Below, piece after piece: positions 7,695-16,131 of a stretch of 64,000 nucleotides of DNA. The stretch spans positions 124,001 to 188,000 of the forward strand of contig NZ_JAGEPF010000017.1 in the NCBI RefSeq assembly GCF_017573465.1, read 5' to 3'. How positions within the stretch are numbered: position 1 is the first letter of the stretch; every line of letters begins with the position of its first letter. Position numbers and translations under genes: made by a program. The stretch is from Actinomadura violacea (GTDB lineage: Bacteria > Actinomycetota > Actinomycetes > Streptosporangiales > Streptosporangiaceae). The notes beneath the pieces were generated by a model that was not told where the DNA came from, ran no database searches, and was given only the letters and a program-made list of their open reading frames with translations.

Positions 7695-8955
7695 CCATCC
7701 GCGTCGCCATCCACAGCCCGATCGCCGTCCACAGCCCCACCAGCCCGGCGTCCGCGCCGTAGAACAGCAGCGCCGCCGGGAGGAACACCACCGTCGCGAC
7801 CAGCGTCGTCACCGCCAGGTAGGCGCCGTCGCCCGCGCCGATCAGGATCCCGTCCAGCACGAACACCACGCCCGCGATCGGCTGCAGCACCGCCACGAGC
7901 AGCAGCGACACCAGCAGCAGATGCCGGACGTCGCCGTCCGAGGTGAACAGGTCCGGCAGCCACGGCCGCACCGCCAGCACGGCCAGCCCGAACGCCACCC
8001 CGCACGCCACGCCCCAGCCCACCATCCGGCGGGTGACGGCCCGCGTTCCGGCCACGTCCGCCGCGCCGAGGTACCGTCCGGTGATCGCCTGGCCCGCGAT
8101 CGCGATGGCGTCCAGCGCGAACGCCAGCAGCGTCCACACCTGGAACCCGACCTGGTACGCGGCGATCTCCGCGTCGCCCATCCGCGCGGCGATCGACGTC
8201 CCGACGATCAGCACGATCCGCAGCGCCGCCGTCCGCAGCAGGAGTCCGAAACCGGCCGTCGCGGACGTCCGCAACCCGGCCCAGTCGGGGCGGACCGGCG
8301 CGCCCTCCCGGCGTGCCGCCCGCAGCACCACCGCGACGTACACCGCCGCGCTGCCGGTCTGCGCGAGCACCGTGCCCCACGCCGACCCGGCGATCCCCCA
8401 CCCGAGCACCAGTACGAACACCGCGTTGAGCAGCAGGTTCACGGTGAACCCGCCGATCGAGACGGCGAGCGGCGTCCGGGCGTCCTGCAGGCCGCGCAGC
8501 ACGCCCGTCCCGGCCAGCACCACCAGCATCGACGGGATCCCGAACAGGCTGATCCGCAGGTAGGTCTCGGCGAACGGCGCCACCGCGGCGGACGCGCCGA
8601 ACGCGTCCACGATCGGCGGAATCAGCGGCCAGCCCGCCGCGATCAGCACCGCGCCGATGGCGACCGCCAGCCACATCCCGTCGATGCCCTGCCGCACCGC
8701 CGCGCGCCGGTCCCCCGCGCCGATCCGCCGCGCGACGCCCGCGGTCGTGCCGTAGGCGAGGAAGACGCACAGGTAGACGAGCGTGTTCAGGGCCTGCCCG
8801 GCGACGCCGAGCCCGCCGAGCTGCGCCGTCCCCAGGTGCCCGACGATCGCCGAGTCCGACAGCAGGAACAGCGGCTCGGCCACGAGCGCGCCGAAGGCCG
8901 GCACCGCCAGGCGCAGGATCTCCCGGTCGTACCGGCCCGCCCGGAACCTCACCAC
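7636..8955 (-). CDS. MATE family efflux transporter (DinF type)
   Basis: 439 residues with about 12 membrane segments and the MATE landmarks: the N-terminal LAVPAFGALVAEPLFLLSDS, AIVGHLGTAQLGGLGVAG, and the mid-protein repeat LLLRTAALRIVLIVGTSIAA. It would export drugs or metabolites using a cation gradient across the cytoplasmic membrane. A MATE gene beside dnaB and rplI is a conserved feature of actinobacterial chromosomes (as in Streptomyces); here the amidase, monooxygenase and TetR genes lie between it and rplI, which suggests later insertion. Confidence 0.9.
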   Translation of the reverse strand: MVRFRAGRYDREILRLAVPAFGALVAEPLFLLSDSAIVGHLGTAQLGGLGVAGQALNTLVYLCVFLAYGTTAGVARRIGAGDRRAAVRQGIDGMWLAVAIGAVLIAAGWPLIPPIVDAFGASAAVAPFAETYLRISLFGIPSMLVVLAGTGVLRGLQDARTPLAVSIGGFTVNLLLNAVFVLVLGWGIAGSAWGTVLAQTGSAAVYVAVVLRAARREGAPVRPDWAGLRTSATAGFGLLLRTAALRIVLIVGTSIAARMGDAEIAAYQVGFQVWTLLAFALDAIAIAGQAITGRYLGAADVAGTRAVTRRMVGWGVACGVAFGLAVLAVRPWLPDLFTSDGDVRHLLLVSLLLVAVLQPIAGVVFVLDGILIGAGDGAYLAVTTLVATVVFLPAALLFYGADAGLVGLWTAIGLWMATRMVTLGLRARGDRWMVTGAVR

Positions 8956-9101
8956 ACCGCCCCCGGACTCGGTAACTCTTCAAAGAAGTTCACACCTTAC
9001 AGCACCCGGATCCGCGAACTTTCTCTCCCCCACACCCGGTGGACGGTGTTTTCCCAGCTCACGACGTGCCAGATGAAGCAACGAACGAACTTTCCCCAGA
9101 G

Positions 9102-9166
9102 TTGTCCACAGGTCGTGCACAACATGGCCCGCGTGTCTGCACAGGTATTCCACAGGTTCGTCCACA
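9102..9166. promoter_or_regulatory. Cluster of DnaA boxes upstream of dnaB
   Basis: Within 65 bases there is one consensus actinobacterial DnaA box, TTGTCCACA (9102-9110), two near matches, TATTCCACA (9146-9154) and TCGTCCACA (9158-9166), and two weak ones (TCGTGCACA at 9113-9121 and GTCTGCACA at 9135-9143), all in the same orientation. The cluster lies in the 334-base gap between the MATE gene and dnaB. It could control dnaB by DnaA or titrate DnaA near the origin. Confidence 0.6.
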
Positions 9167-9289
9167 CGTGCCTTTGCTCCCGCCCGCGTGGGCTCGGGAG
9201 AATGTCGGACGCCTGAGGTAGACGTGATGAGTAACGGCCGGCGATGGGCGGACGGGGCGCCCGGCGGCCGGGAGGAAGGGGGTGCGCAG

Positions 9290-12013
9290 GTGAGCGTGAC
9301 CGAGCTCGGACCGCACGAGCAGGAGTTCGAACGCACCCCACCGCACGACATCGCGGCCGAGCAGGGCGTGATCGGCGGCATGCTGCTCTCCCAGGACGCC
9401 ATCGCCGAGGTCGTCGAGGTGCTGCGCACGCAGGACTTCTACCGCCCCGCCCACCAGATCATCTACGACATCGTCCTCGACCTGTACGGCCGCGGCGACC
9501 CCGCCGACGCCGTCACCGTCGCCGGCGAGCTCACCAAGCGCGGCGAGATCGGCCGCATCGGCGGCGCCCCCTACCTGCACACGCTGATCTCCTCGGTGCC
9601 GACCGCCGCCAACGCCGGCTACTACGCCAAGATCGTGCACGAGCGCTCGGTGCTGCGCCGCCTCGTGGAGACCGGCACCCGCATCGTCCAGATGGGCTAC
9701 GCCGCCGACGGCGCCGACGCCGACGAGGTCCTCGACCGCGCCCAGGCCGAGGTCTTCGCCATCGCCGAGAAGCGCGCCGGCGAGGACTACGTGCCGCTCA
9801 GCGAGATCATGCCCGGCGCCCTCGACGAGATCGAGGCGATCGGCAGCCGCGGCGGCCAGATGGTCGGCACCCCCACCGGCTTCGCCGACCTCGACGCCCT
9901 CACCAACGGCCTGCACCCCGGCCAGATGATCGTCGTCGCTGCCCGCCCCGCGATGGGCAAAGCTCTCAAATTGGACACACTGCTCCCGACCCCTACGGGC
10001 TGGACGACGATGGGCGAGGTCGCGGTCGGCGACCACCTGATCGGCGCCGACGGCAAGCCGACCCGCGTCGTCGCGGCCACCGAGGTCATGCACGGCCGCC
10101 CCTGCTACGAGGTCGAGTTCTCCGACGGCGAAGTGATCGTCGCCGACGCCCAGCATCAGTGGCGCACCATCACCGGCGACGGCGGCGACGACTCGCGTCC
10201 GTCCGCGACCACCGCATCGCGGCCTCTGCCAGGGGGCCCCGCGTCCGCGAACCGCACCGGCGACAACCGCTGCGGCGGCGCGCGCCGCCCGGCTCGCGGC
10301 ACCGCGCCGAGCGGCGTGGACGACCTCGGTCCCCGGCCGCACCAGACGGCCGCCGTCGCCTCCCTCCTTTACAGCGGCAGGCTGGTCGGCGACCACGTCG
10401 GTCACGGCAAGACCGTCGAGGCGGGCCTCGCCCTGGCGGAGCTGATCCGGCGCGGCGACGTCCTCACCGATCGGACGGCCCCGGCCATCATCGACCGACC
10501 GCATCGTTCGATCTCCCCCCACCGTGCGCTGGCGCTCCGTACGCACACCGGCCGCGCCGCGCGGCCCTCCCACCGCGCATCCGCCGCCGCCCGGCACGAG
10601 GACGGCCGTCCGCTCGCCGGATCGTCCCGGATCCGGACGACCGAGGAGATCTTCGCCGACCTGCGCAGTGACGGGCTTCCCCGCCACGCCGTCGAGGTCG
10701 CCGCCGCGTTCGAGCTGCCCGACGCCGACCTGCCCGTCGACCCCTACGTCCTCGGCGTGTGGCTCGGCGCGGGGGAGGACGACGCCCGGATCACCTGCCT
10801 CGACGGCGCGGTGATCGCCCAGGTCGAGCTGGCCGGGCAGCCGGTCGTGCCCGAACTCCTCCCCGGCTGCTACCTGCTCCCCGGCCTGCACGGGGGGCTC
10901 GCCGCCCTGGGCCTGCTCGACGGCAAGCACGTCCCCGCCGCCTACCTGCGGGCGTCGGTCCCCCAACGGCGCGCGCTGCTGGCCGGCCTCCTCGACGCGT
11001 GCGGCAAGTCGTCCCCGGACGGCCGCGTCGACGCAACCCTCCCGTCCGCGCGGCTCGCCGAGGGGGTCCTCGAACTTGTTCACGGCCTCGGCCACCGCGC
11101 CGACCTCGACCCGCGCGACGAGCCGATCCACCACCTCTCCTTCACCCCGCACGAGACGGTGTTCCGCTCCCCGCGCAAGGCCGACCGGCAGCGTGCGGGC
11201 GGCCGTCCCGGCGCACGGGTGCGGTACATCGTGGACGTGCGGCCGGTCGCGAGCGTGCCGGTGCGGTGCGTCCAGGTCGACAACGCCGACCACATGTACC
11301 TCGCCGGGCGGTCCTGCATCCCGACGCACAACTCGACGCTGGCGCTCGACTTCGCCCGTGCCGCATCCATCAAGCACGGCCTGACCTCGGCGTTCTTCAG
11401 TCTGGAGATGGGCCGCAACGAGATCACGATGCGGCTGCTGTCGGCGGAGGCGCGGGTGGCGCTGCACGCGATGCGGTCCGGCACCATGCAGGACGAGGAC
11501 TGGACGCGCCTCGCCCGCCGGATGAGCGAGGTCGCCGAGGCGCCGCTGTTCATCGACGACTCGCCGAACATGTCGATGATGGAGATCCGGGCCAAGTGCC
11601 GGCGGCTGAAGCAGCAGCACGACCTGCGCCTGGTGATCATCGACTACCTGCAGCTGATGACGTCCGGCAAGCGGGTCGAGAGCCGTCAGGTCGAGGTGTC
11701 GGAGTTCTCCCGTTCGCTGAAGCTGCTCGCCAAGGAGCTGGGCGTCCCGGTCATCGCGCTCTCCCAGCTGAACCGAGGTCCCGAGCAGCGCACCGACAAA
11801 AAGCCCATGGTGTCCGATCTACGCGAATCGGGATCCATTGAGCAGGATGCGGACATGGTGATCCTGCTGCACCGGGAGGACGCCTACGAGAAGGAGTCGC
11901 CGCGGGCCGGTGAGGCCGACCTGATCGTGGCGAAGCACCGTAACGGCCCGACCGCGACCGTCACGGTCGCCTTCCAGGGCCACTACAGCCGTTTTGTCGA
12001 CATGGCCCAGTAG
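9290..12013 (+). CDS. dnaB: Replicative DNA helicase DnaB, interrupted by an intein
   Basis: 907 codons, of which 457 are an intein (9962-11332), leaving a 450-residue DnaB, the normal size. The GTG at 9290 is chosen because GGAGGAAGGGGG precedes it and the product then begins with the usual VSVTELGPHEQ-type N-terminus; upstream starts at 9188 and 9227 are possible. The N-terminal domain (TPPHDIAAEQGVIGGMLLS) and the RecA-like domain are intact. The intein sits inside Walker A: after splicing PAMGK joins STLALDFARA to give the ATP-binding loop. Walker B is seen as LRLVIIDYLQLM. DnaB unwinds DNA ahead of the replisome as a hexamer. Confidence 0.96.
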   Translation: MSVTELGPHEQEFERTPPHDIAAEQGVIGGMLLSQDAIAEVVEVLRTQDFYRPAHQIIYDIVLDLYGRGDPADAVTVAGELTKRGEIGRIGGAPYLHTLISSVPTAANAGYYAKIVHERSVLRRLVETGTRIVQMGYAADGADADEVLDRAQAEVFAIAEKRAGEDYVPLSEIMPGALDEIEAIGSRGGQMVGTPTGFADLDALTNGLHPGQMIVVAARPAMGKALKLDTLLPTPTGWTTMGEVAVGDHLIGADGKPTRVVAATEVMHGRPCYEVEFSDGEVIVADAQHQWRTITGDGGDDSRPSATTASRPLPGGPASANRTGDNRCGGARRPARGTAPSGVDDLGPRPHQTAAVASLLYSGRLVGDHVGHGKTVEAGLALAELIRRGDVLTDRTAPAIIDRPHRSISPHRALALRTHTGRAARPSHRASAAARHEDGRPLAGSSRIRTTEEIFADLRSDGLPRHAVEVAAAFELPDADLPVDPYVLGVWLGAGEDDARITCLDGAVIAQVELAGQPVVPELLPGCYLLPGLHGGLAALGLLDGKHVPAAYLRASVPQRRALLAGLLDACGKSSPDGRVDATLPSARLAEGVLELVHGLGHRADLDPRDEPIHHLSFTPHETVFRSPRKADRQRAGGRPGARVRYIVDVRPVASVPVRCVQVDNADHMYLAGRSCIPTHNSTLALDFARAASIKHGLTSAFFSLEMGRNEITMRLLSAEARVALHAMRSGTMQDEDWTRLARRMSEVAEAPLFIDDSPNMSMMEIRAKCRRLKQQHDLRLVIIDYLQLMTSGKRVESRQVEVSEFSRSLKLLAKELGVPVIALSQLNRGPEQRTDKKPMVSDLRESGSIEQDADMVILLHREDAYEKESPRAGEADLIVAKHRNGPTATVTVAFQGHYSRFVDMAQ
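9962..11332 (+). mobile_element. Class 3 intein in the dnaB Walker A loop, with degenerate homing endonuclease
   Basis: 457 residues from Ala1 (9962) to the terminal His-Asn (11327-11332), followed by Ser+1. There is no Cys or Ser at position 1. Instead the class 3 set is present: Trp in block B (AQHQW, codon 10160), Cys in block F (PVRCVQVDN, codon 11267) and Thr in block G (PTHN, codon 11324). The LAGLIDADG endonuclease part runs from about 10650 to 11100; its two motifs read VLGVWLGAG and LLAGLLDACG, with Ala (10769-10771) and Cys (11000-11002) where catalytic Asp is expected, so cutting activity is probably lost. About 120 extra residues between block B and the endonuclease contain a helicase-like Walker A (GHGKT, 10400-10414). 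Confidence 0.92.
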
Positions 12014-12031
12014 CTCCCGTCGCGGGACATA

Positions 12032-12760
12032 ATGCCGATCATGGGGCGTCCTCCGCAGATCCTGGCGTGCTCGGGCATCGTCCATCCGCCCGAGGGCCTG
12101 CCGCCCGGCCGGCTGGGCGACCAGACCGGTCAGGCGCTGCGCCTGACCGGGGTCGCGCGCCCGCGGGCGTGCTACATCGCGACGGCCGTCGGCGACCAGC
12201 GTCCCTACATCGACCGCTGGTACGAGCGGGCCTCCCGGTACGGGCCGGCCGAGCTGACGCATCTGGAGCTGTTCGTCCGGCCGAACGTCCCGGACGTCGC
12301 CGCGCACCTGCTGAAGCAGGACGTGATCTTCGTGTCCGGCGGCAGCGTGGTGAACCTGCTGGCGGTCTGGCGCGCCCACCGGCTGGAGGAGATCCTGCGC
12401 GAGTGCTGGGAGAAGGGCGTCGTGCTCGCGGGGACGAGCGCGGGAAGCCTGTGCTGGCACAGCGGAGGAGTGACCGACTCCTTCGGCGACTCCCTGACGG
12501 TGTTGAACGACGGCCTGGGCTTCCTGCCCTTCAGCAACGGCGTCCACGACGACCTGGCAGACCAGCCGCGCCGGGCCCGCTATCGACAGGCCGTGGCGGA
12601 CGGCCTCCTGGCCGCCGGACACGCCACCGAGGACGGCGTCGCCCTCCACTACGTCGGCACCCGGCTGCACCGGGCCGTGGCCGTGCTCCCCGACCGCCGC
12701 GCCTGGCGCGTCGAGCCCGACCAGGTCACGGCGATGGAACCGGACCTATGGCTTCCGTGA
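12032..12760 (+). CDS. Peptidase S51 family protein (dipeptidase E / cyanophycinase-like)
   Basis: 242 residues. The segment VIFVSGGSVVNLLAVW followed by GVVLAGTSAGSLCWH contains the GTSAGS nucleophile elbow with Ser136, the hallmark of peptidase family S51, whose members cleave after N-terminal Asp or degrade cyanophycin. The fold is class I glutamine amidotransferase-like and probably cytoplasmic. It starts 18 bases after dnaB and could be co-transcribed with it. An alternative ATG at 12041 would shorten it by three residues. The physiological substrate is unknown. Confidence 0.82.
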   Translation: MPIMGRPPQILACSGIVHPPEGLPPGRLGDQTGQALRLTGVARPRACYIATAVGDQRPYIDRWYERASRYGPAELTHLELFVRPNVPDVAAHLLKQDVIFVSGGSVVNLLAVWRAHRLEEILRECWEKGVVLAGTSAGSLCWHSGGVTDSFGDSLTVLNDGLGFLPFSNGVHDDLADQPRRARYRQAVADGLLAAGHATEDGVALHYVGTRLHRAVAVLPDRRAWRVEPDQVTAMEPDLWLP

Positions 12761-12808
12761 GCCACCACGAGGGGCTCCGGTGTCAGTGGCGGCTGCGACG
12801 CTGCGGAC

Positions 12809-13228
12809 GTGTCCCCATGGAACCTGGAAGCCCTTGCCCAGGCGTTTCGAGCAAGCTGGGCCGCCGACACATGCTCGCCGGACGACCTCGCCCGCGCGGG
12901 CTGGCGGCCTGACAACCCCGCCTGGGGTCATTGCGACATCACGGCCCTGGTCGTCCACGACATCTTCGGCGGCGAGCTCGTCGTTGGCGAGGTCCACCGC
13001 GAGGGAGAGCAGCAGGGGTACCACTGGTGGAATCGGTTGAGCAGCGGGGTGGAGCTCGATCTGACGCGTGAGCAGTTCCGGGATGGCCAGATCGTCACGG
13101 TTGGGCGGGTCGTCGAGCGGCCGCCGGGGCCGTTGCAGCGGCGCCATGAGGAGTACCGGCTGCTGCGTGGGCGTGTTTCCGGACGTCTTGGCCGGCTGCC
13201 GGAACCACCAGGAGCCGCGCTTCAGTAG
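12809..13228 (+). CDS. YunG-like protein
   Basis: 139 residues from a GTG at 12809. Sequence features are FRASWAADTCSPDDL, then GHCDITALVVHDIFGGELVVGEV, HHWWNRL-like YHWWNRLSSG, and VELDLTREQF. This pattern (a Cys near the N-terminus, a second in GHC, then an HWWN block) resembles the YunG group, whose biochemical role is not known. The Cys and His positions recall transglutaminase/cysteine-protease-like folds, but that is a guess. It overlaps the convergent small gene at 13222 by 7 bases. Confidence 0.55.
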   Translation: MSPWNLEALAQAFRASWAADTCSPDDLARAGWRPDNPAWGHCDITALVVHDIFGGELVVGEVHREGEQQGYHWWNRLSSGVELDLTREQFRDGQIVTVGRVVERPPGPLQRRHEEYRLLRGRVSGRLGRLPEPPGAALQ

Positions 13229-13482
13229 GGGACGTCGACTCCGGCGGCGTGCAGTACGGACAGTGCGAGGGAGAGGCACTGGTCGGCGTCGGCTCCGTCG
13301 GCGCGGATCCCGTGCGGCAAGGGGCCGCCGCTCGCCCCGAAGGACCAGGCGGGGCGTCCCTCCGCGAGGCGCTCGGCGTCCACTCTGAGGAAGGCGTTGA
13401 CGCCCTGCTCGGCGAGCCATTCCAAGATGGGCAGGGCGGCGTCCTCGATGCCGTGCTGCGTCTTAGGCCTGTGCGTCGCCAC
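13222..13482 (-). CDS. Hypothetical protein, 86 residues
   Basis: Reads MATHRPKTQHGIEDAALPIL and ends LHAAGVDVPY. It looks globular, with two helices (ILEWLAEQGVNAFLRVDAER, DADQCLSLALSVLHAAG), and has no membrane segment or recognisable motif. Its stop overlaps the convergent YunG-like gene by 7 bases. The start is ATG; the ribosome binding site is weak. No function is assigned. Confidence 0.5.
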   Translation of the reverse strand: MATHRPKTQHGIEDAALPILEWLAEQGVNAFLRVDAERLAEGRPAWSFGASGGPLPHGIRADGADADQCLSLALSVLHAAGVDVPY

Positions 13483-13514
13483 GCGACGACTCTAGTGACC
13501 GGGCTTGGGGGAAC

Positions 13515-15071
13515 TTGAGTGGATTCGGTGACGTCCATCTGAGGGTGCAGGGGAGTCGGTGGGCGTGCGTGGTGGTCGCCGTTGTGGCGGCCGTGGCGGG
13601 GGTCGTCGGGTTCGCGACGGCGGACCGGGGGATCGAGCGGCGGTCGGCGGTGGTGTCGGGGGTGCCGGTCGAGGTGGTGCGGCCGGACGGGGCGGCAGGA
13701 CGGCGTCCCGGGGTGGTGGTCGCCCACGGGCTGTCGGCGAGCATGCAGCTCATGCGGGGGTTCGCGGACACGCTGGCGCGGCGCGGGTACGTGGTCGAGC
13801 TGGTGGATCTGGCGGGCGGCGGTGCGAACACCGAGCGGTTGCCGGACCTGGGCGACGGGCCCGCGGCGGACGCGCGGCTGGACCGGGACCTGGACGTCGC
13901 GGTCCGCCACCTGCGGGCGATGCCGGGGGTGGACGGGATCGGGCTTCTCGGGCATTCGATGGGCGCCGCCGCGGTGGTGCGGTACGCGGCCGCGCATCCG
14001 GACGTGGCGGCGACGGTGGCGATCTCGCAGGGGACGATGCCGTTCGGCGCGTCGGCGTCGAGCCCGCGGGACCTGCTGGCGATCGCGGGCGGGTTCGAGT
14101 TCGGCGACTACCGCGAGGGGGCGGTCGGAGCGGTGCGGGCGGCTTATCCACAGGGACGCGCCGGGGTGACGTATGGGGATCCGCGTGCGGGGACGGCGCG
14201 GCGGGCCGTCATCGTGGGCGGTGCCGAGCATGTCGGGGTCCTGTTCCAGCCGCGGACGCACCGGGAGGCCGCGGCCTGGTTCGATCGGGCCTTCGGCCGT
14301 TCGGGGGACGCGAGGGGTGTCGGGATCCGGCCGTTCCAGCGGGCGGGGTCGGCGTTGCTGCTGTATCTGGCGGCGGTGCTGAGCTTCGGCGCGGTCGCTT
14401 CGGCACTGCTGGGGCGGCGGTCCGGCGGTGAGGGCGGCGTGCAGGAGAGGCTCTCGCCGGCCGTTGCGTTGGGGGTGCCGGTGGCGGGGGTGCTCGCCGC
14501 GGTCGCGGCGGTGGCGGTGATTCCGCGCGGGGTGCTTCCGGTCGGGCCGGCGGGGCCGCTGGCCGGGTTCTTCGGTGTGATCGGTGTCCTGTGCGCCGCG
14601 TTTCCGCTGGTCAGACGAAGGAGTATTGGGCGGCCGGAGGTGCGGACCGTCGCGGCCGCCGTTGTCCTGGCGGTGCTGACCGTGGTGTCGTTCGCCGTGC
14701 CCGCGCAGCTCGGCTGGGCGCACGCCGTTCCGGTGGGGCCTCGGGTGTGGGCGCTGGTGCCGGTCGCCGTGTGCGCGATGGCGTTCTTCGCCGGGATCGA
14801 GTTGCTGTGCCGCGGATACAGCGCGCGCGCCGCCGCGCTGATCCACGCGTGGACGGCGGCGGGCGCGCTGGCCGGGCTGGGGGCCGCCGCCGTCCTCGGG
14901 CTGGTGTCGTGGTTCGTGCTGCTGGTGGCGCCGCTGATCGCCGGGCTGCTGGTGTGGCAGGGCGTGCAGGCGGCGGCGCTGCGGGCCGTCCGGGCGCCGG
15001 TGTGGGTGACGGCGCTGGTCGGGGGCGTCCTGCTGGCGTGGCCGATCGCCGTGACGATGCCGATCGGCTGA
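13515..15071 (+). CDS. Alpha/beta hydrolase with C-terminal membrane domain
   Basis: 518 residues from a TTG at 13515 (a GTG at 13545 is an alternative). One N-terminal membrane segment (ACVVVAVVAAVAGVVGFA) is followed by a hydrolase domain at about residues 45-290 with the nucleophile elbow GHSMG (Ser148) and an oxyanion region VVVAHGLSAS. The C-terminal half has about six to seven membrane helices. The hydrolase would face outside, anchored by helices at both ends. The substrate is unknown; a lipid or cell-envelope ester is plausible for this architecture. A perfect TTATCCACA DnaA box lies inside the gene at 14144-14152. Confidence 0.75.
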   Translation: MSGFGDVHLRVQGSRWACVVVAVVAAVAGVVGFATADRGIERRSAVVSGVPVEVVRPDGAAGRRPGVVVAHGLSASMQLMRGFADTLARRGYVVELVDLAGGGANTERLPDLGDGPAADARLDRDLDVAVRHLRAMPGVDGIGLLGHSMGAAAVVRYAAAHPDVAATVAISQGTMPFGASASSPRDLLAIAGGFEFGDYREGAVGAVRAAYPQGRAGVTYGDPRAGTARRAVIVGGAEHVGVLFQPRTHREAAAWFDRAFGRSGDARGVGIRPFQRAGSALLLYLAAVLSFGAVASALLGRRSGGEGGVQERLSPAVALGVPVAGVLAAVAAVAVIPRGVLPVGPAGPLAGFFGVIGVLCAAFPLVRRRSIGRPEVRTVAAAVVLAVLTVVSFAVPAQLGWAHAVPVGPRVWALVPVAVCAMAFFAGIELLCRGYSARAAALIHAWTAAGALAGLGAAAVLGLVSWFVLLVAPLIAGLLVWQGVQAAALRAVRAPVWVTALVGGVLLAWPIAVTMPIG

Positions 15072-15082
15072 TCGCGCCGGGG

Positions 15083-15589
15083 TCAGCGGGCGGGGCGCTC
15101 GAAGATGAGCTCGCGGCCGTCCCGCTCGTCCCACTGCTCGCCGACGTGGCGGAATCCGTTTCCGGCGAGCGTGGCCAGGGACGCGGCGTTGTCGGGTCTG
15201 ATCGTCGCGCGGACGGTCCGGACGGACGGTTCGGCGGCGGCGCGGGCGAGGAGCGCGGCGAGCATGGCGGTGGCGTGGCCGCGGCGCCGGTGGGCGGGGG
15301 CGACGGAGTAGGAGATCTCGACCATGCCGTTCTCGTCGGGCGCGGAGTGGAAGCCGGTGTGGCCGACGACGGTGCCCTCGGGTTCGGCGACGGCGGCGCG
15401 GACGATCCAGGCGGCGTCCTCGGGGGACCGTTCCAGCTGGTCGAGCCGGTACCGCCACAGCCATTTCGCGTCGTCGGTGAGGAAGTACGCGGGGAGGGGG
15501 GCTCCGGCGAGGGCGGAGGCGGTCGCGAGGTCGCCGTCCAGCAGCGCGGTCATCACGGGGGGCGGCAGTTCGACGAGGCGGAGGGTCAT
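15083..15589 (-). CDS. GNAT family N-acetyltransferase
   Basis: 168 residues. The acetyl-CoA binding core is visible as VEISYSVAPAHRRRGHATAMLAALLARA, whose RRRGHAT matches the Q/RxxGxG/A motif A, followed by VRATIRPDNAASLATLAGNGF, the usual GNAT C-terminal half. The family transfers acetyl groups to amines; this one resembles the RimJ-like subgroup. Its start overlaps the stop of the MarR gene by 4 bases, so the two form a translationally coupled operon driven from the operator region at 16062-16117. Confidence 0.85.
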   Translation of the reverse strand: MTLRLVELPPPVMTALLDGDLATASALAGAPLPAYFLTDDAKWLWRYRLDQLERSPEDAAWIVRAAVAEPEGTVVGHTGFHSAPDENGMVEISYSVAPAHRRRGHATAMLAALLARAAAEPSVRTVRATIRPDNAASLATLAGNGFRHVGEQWDERDGRELIFERPAR

Positions 15590-16044
15590 GGGCGGCTCCT
15601 GGCGTGGTGGTCGGTGACGCGGGTGAGCATCTCGGTGAGCCGGGCGCGTTCGGGCGGGGACAGCGGGGCGAGCAGCTCGTCCTGGATGCCGGCGAGGACG
15701 GTGTCGAGTTCGTGCAGGTGGCGGCGGCCGGCGGGGGTGAGGGTGATGATGTTGCGGCGCCGGTCGGCGGGGTCGGGGGCGCGTTCGATGAGCTTCTTGT
15801 CGCCCATCTGGTTGAGCGCGGCGACGACGTCGCTGCGGTCGATGGCGGCGCGGCGGCCGAGGTCGGCCTGGCTGGCGGGGCCGTACTCCTCGAGCGTGGC
15901 GAGGAGCCGGTAGTGGTAGCCGCGGGCGCCGGCGGCGGCGAAGCCGTCGGCGACGAGCCGGTGGCTGTGCGCGGACGCCTGGTTGATCAGCCAGCTGGCG
16001 GCGTGCCGGAGCCGCGCGGGCTGCCGGGCGTCGTCGGTGATCAT
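15586..16044 (-). CDS. MarR family transcriptional regulator
   Basis: 152 residues from ATG 16044 (MITDDARQ...); a TTG at 16074 would place the start inside an operator and is less likely. The winged helix covers about residues 35-110: YGPASQADLGRRAAIDRSDV, VAALNQMGDKKLIERAPDPA, and DRRRNIITLTPAGRRHL, the typical MarR wing. It is divergent from the SnoaL-like gene across three identical-pattern inverted repeats (16062-16117) and probably represses both directions. Confidence 0.88.
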   Translation of the reverse strand: MITDDARQPARLRHAASWLINQASAHSHRLVADGFAAAGARGYHYRLLATLEEYGPASQADLGRRAAIDRSDVVAALNQMGDKKLIERAPDPADRRRNIITLTPAGRRHLHELDTVLAGIQDELLAPLSPPERARLTEMLTRVTDHHARSRP

Positions 16045-16061
16045 GGCGGCCAGTCTACTTG

Positions 16062-16117
16062 TTGGCATCACCAATGAATAGCTGTAATGTTGGCTCTACC
16101 AACGTTGGCAACGCCAA
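16062..16117. promoter_or_regulatory. Three MarR operators, TTGGC-N4-CCAA
   Basis: Three 13-bp copies of the same dyad lie between the divergent MarR and SnoaL-like genes: TTGGCATCACCAA (16062-16074), TTGGCTCTACCAA (16090-16102) and TTGGCAACGCCAA (16105-16117). Dyad centres are 28 and 15 bases apart. The third copy abuts the AAAGGAGG of the plus-strand gene, where binding would block it. Confidence 0.75.
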
Positions 16118-16131
16118 CAAAAGGAGGGGTC

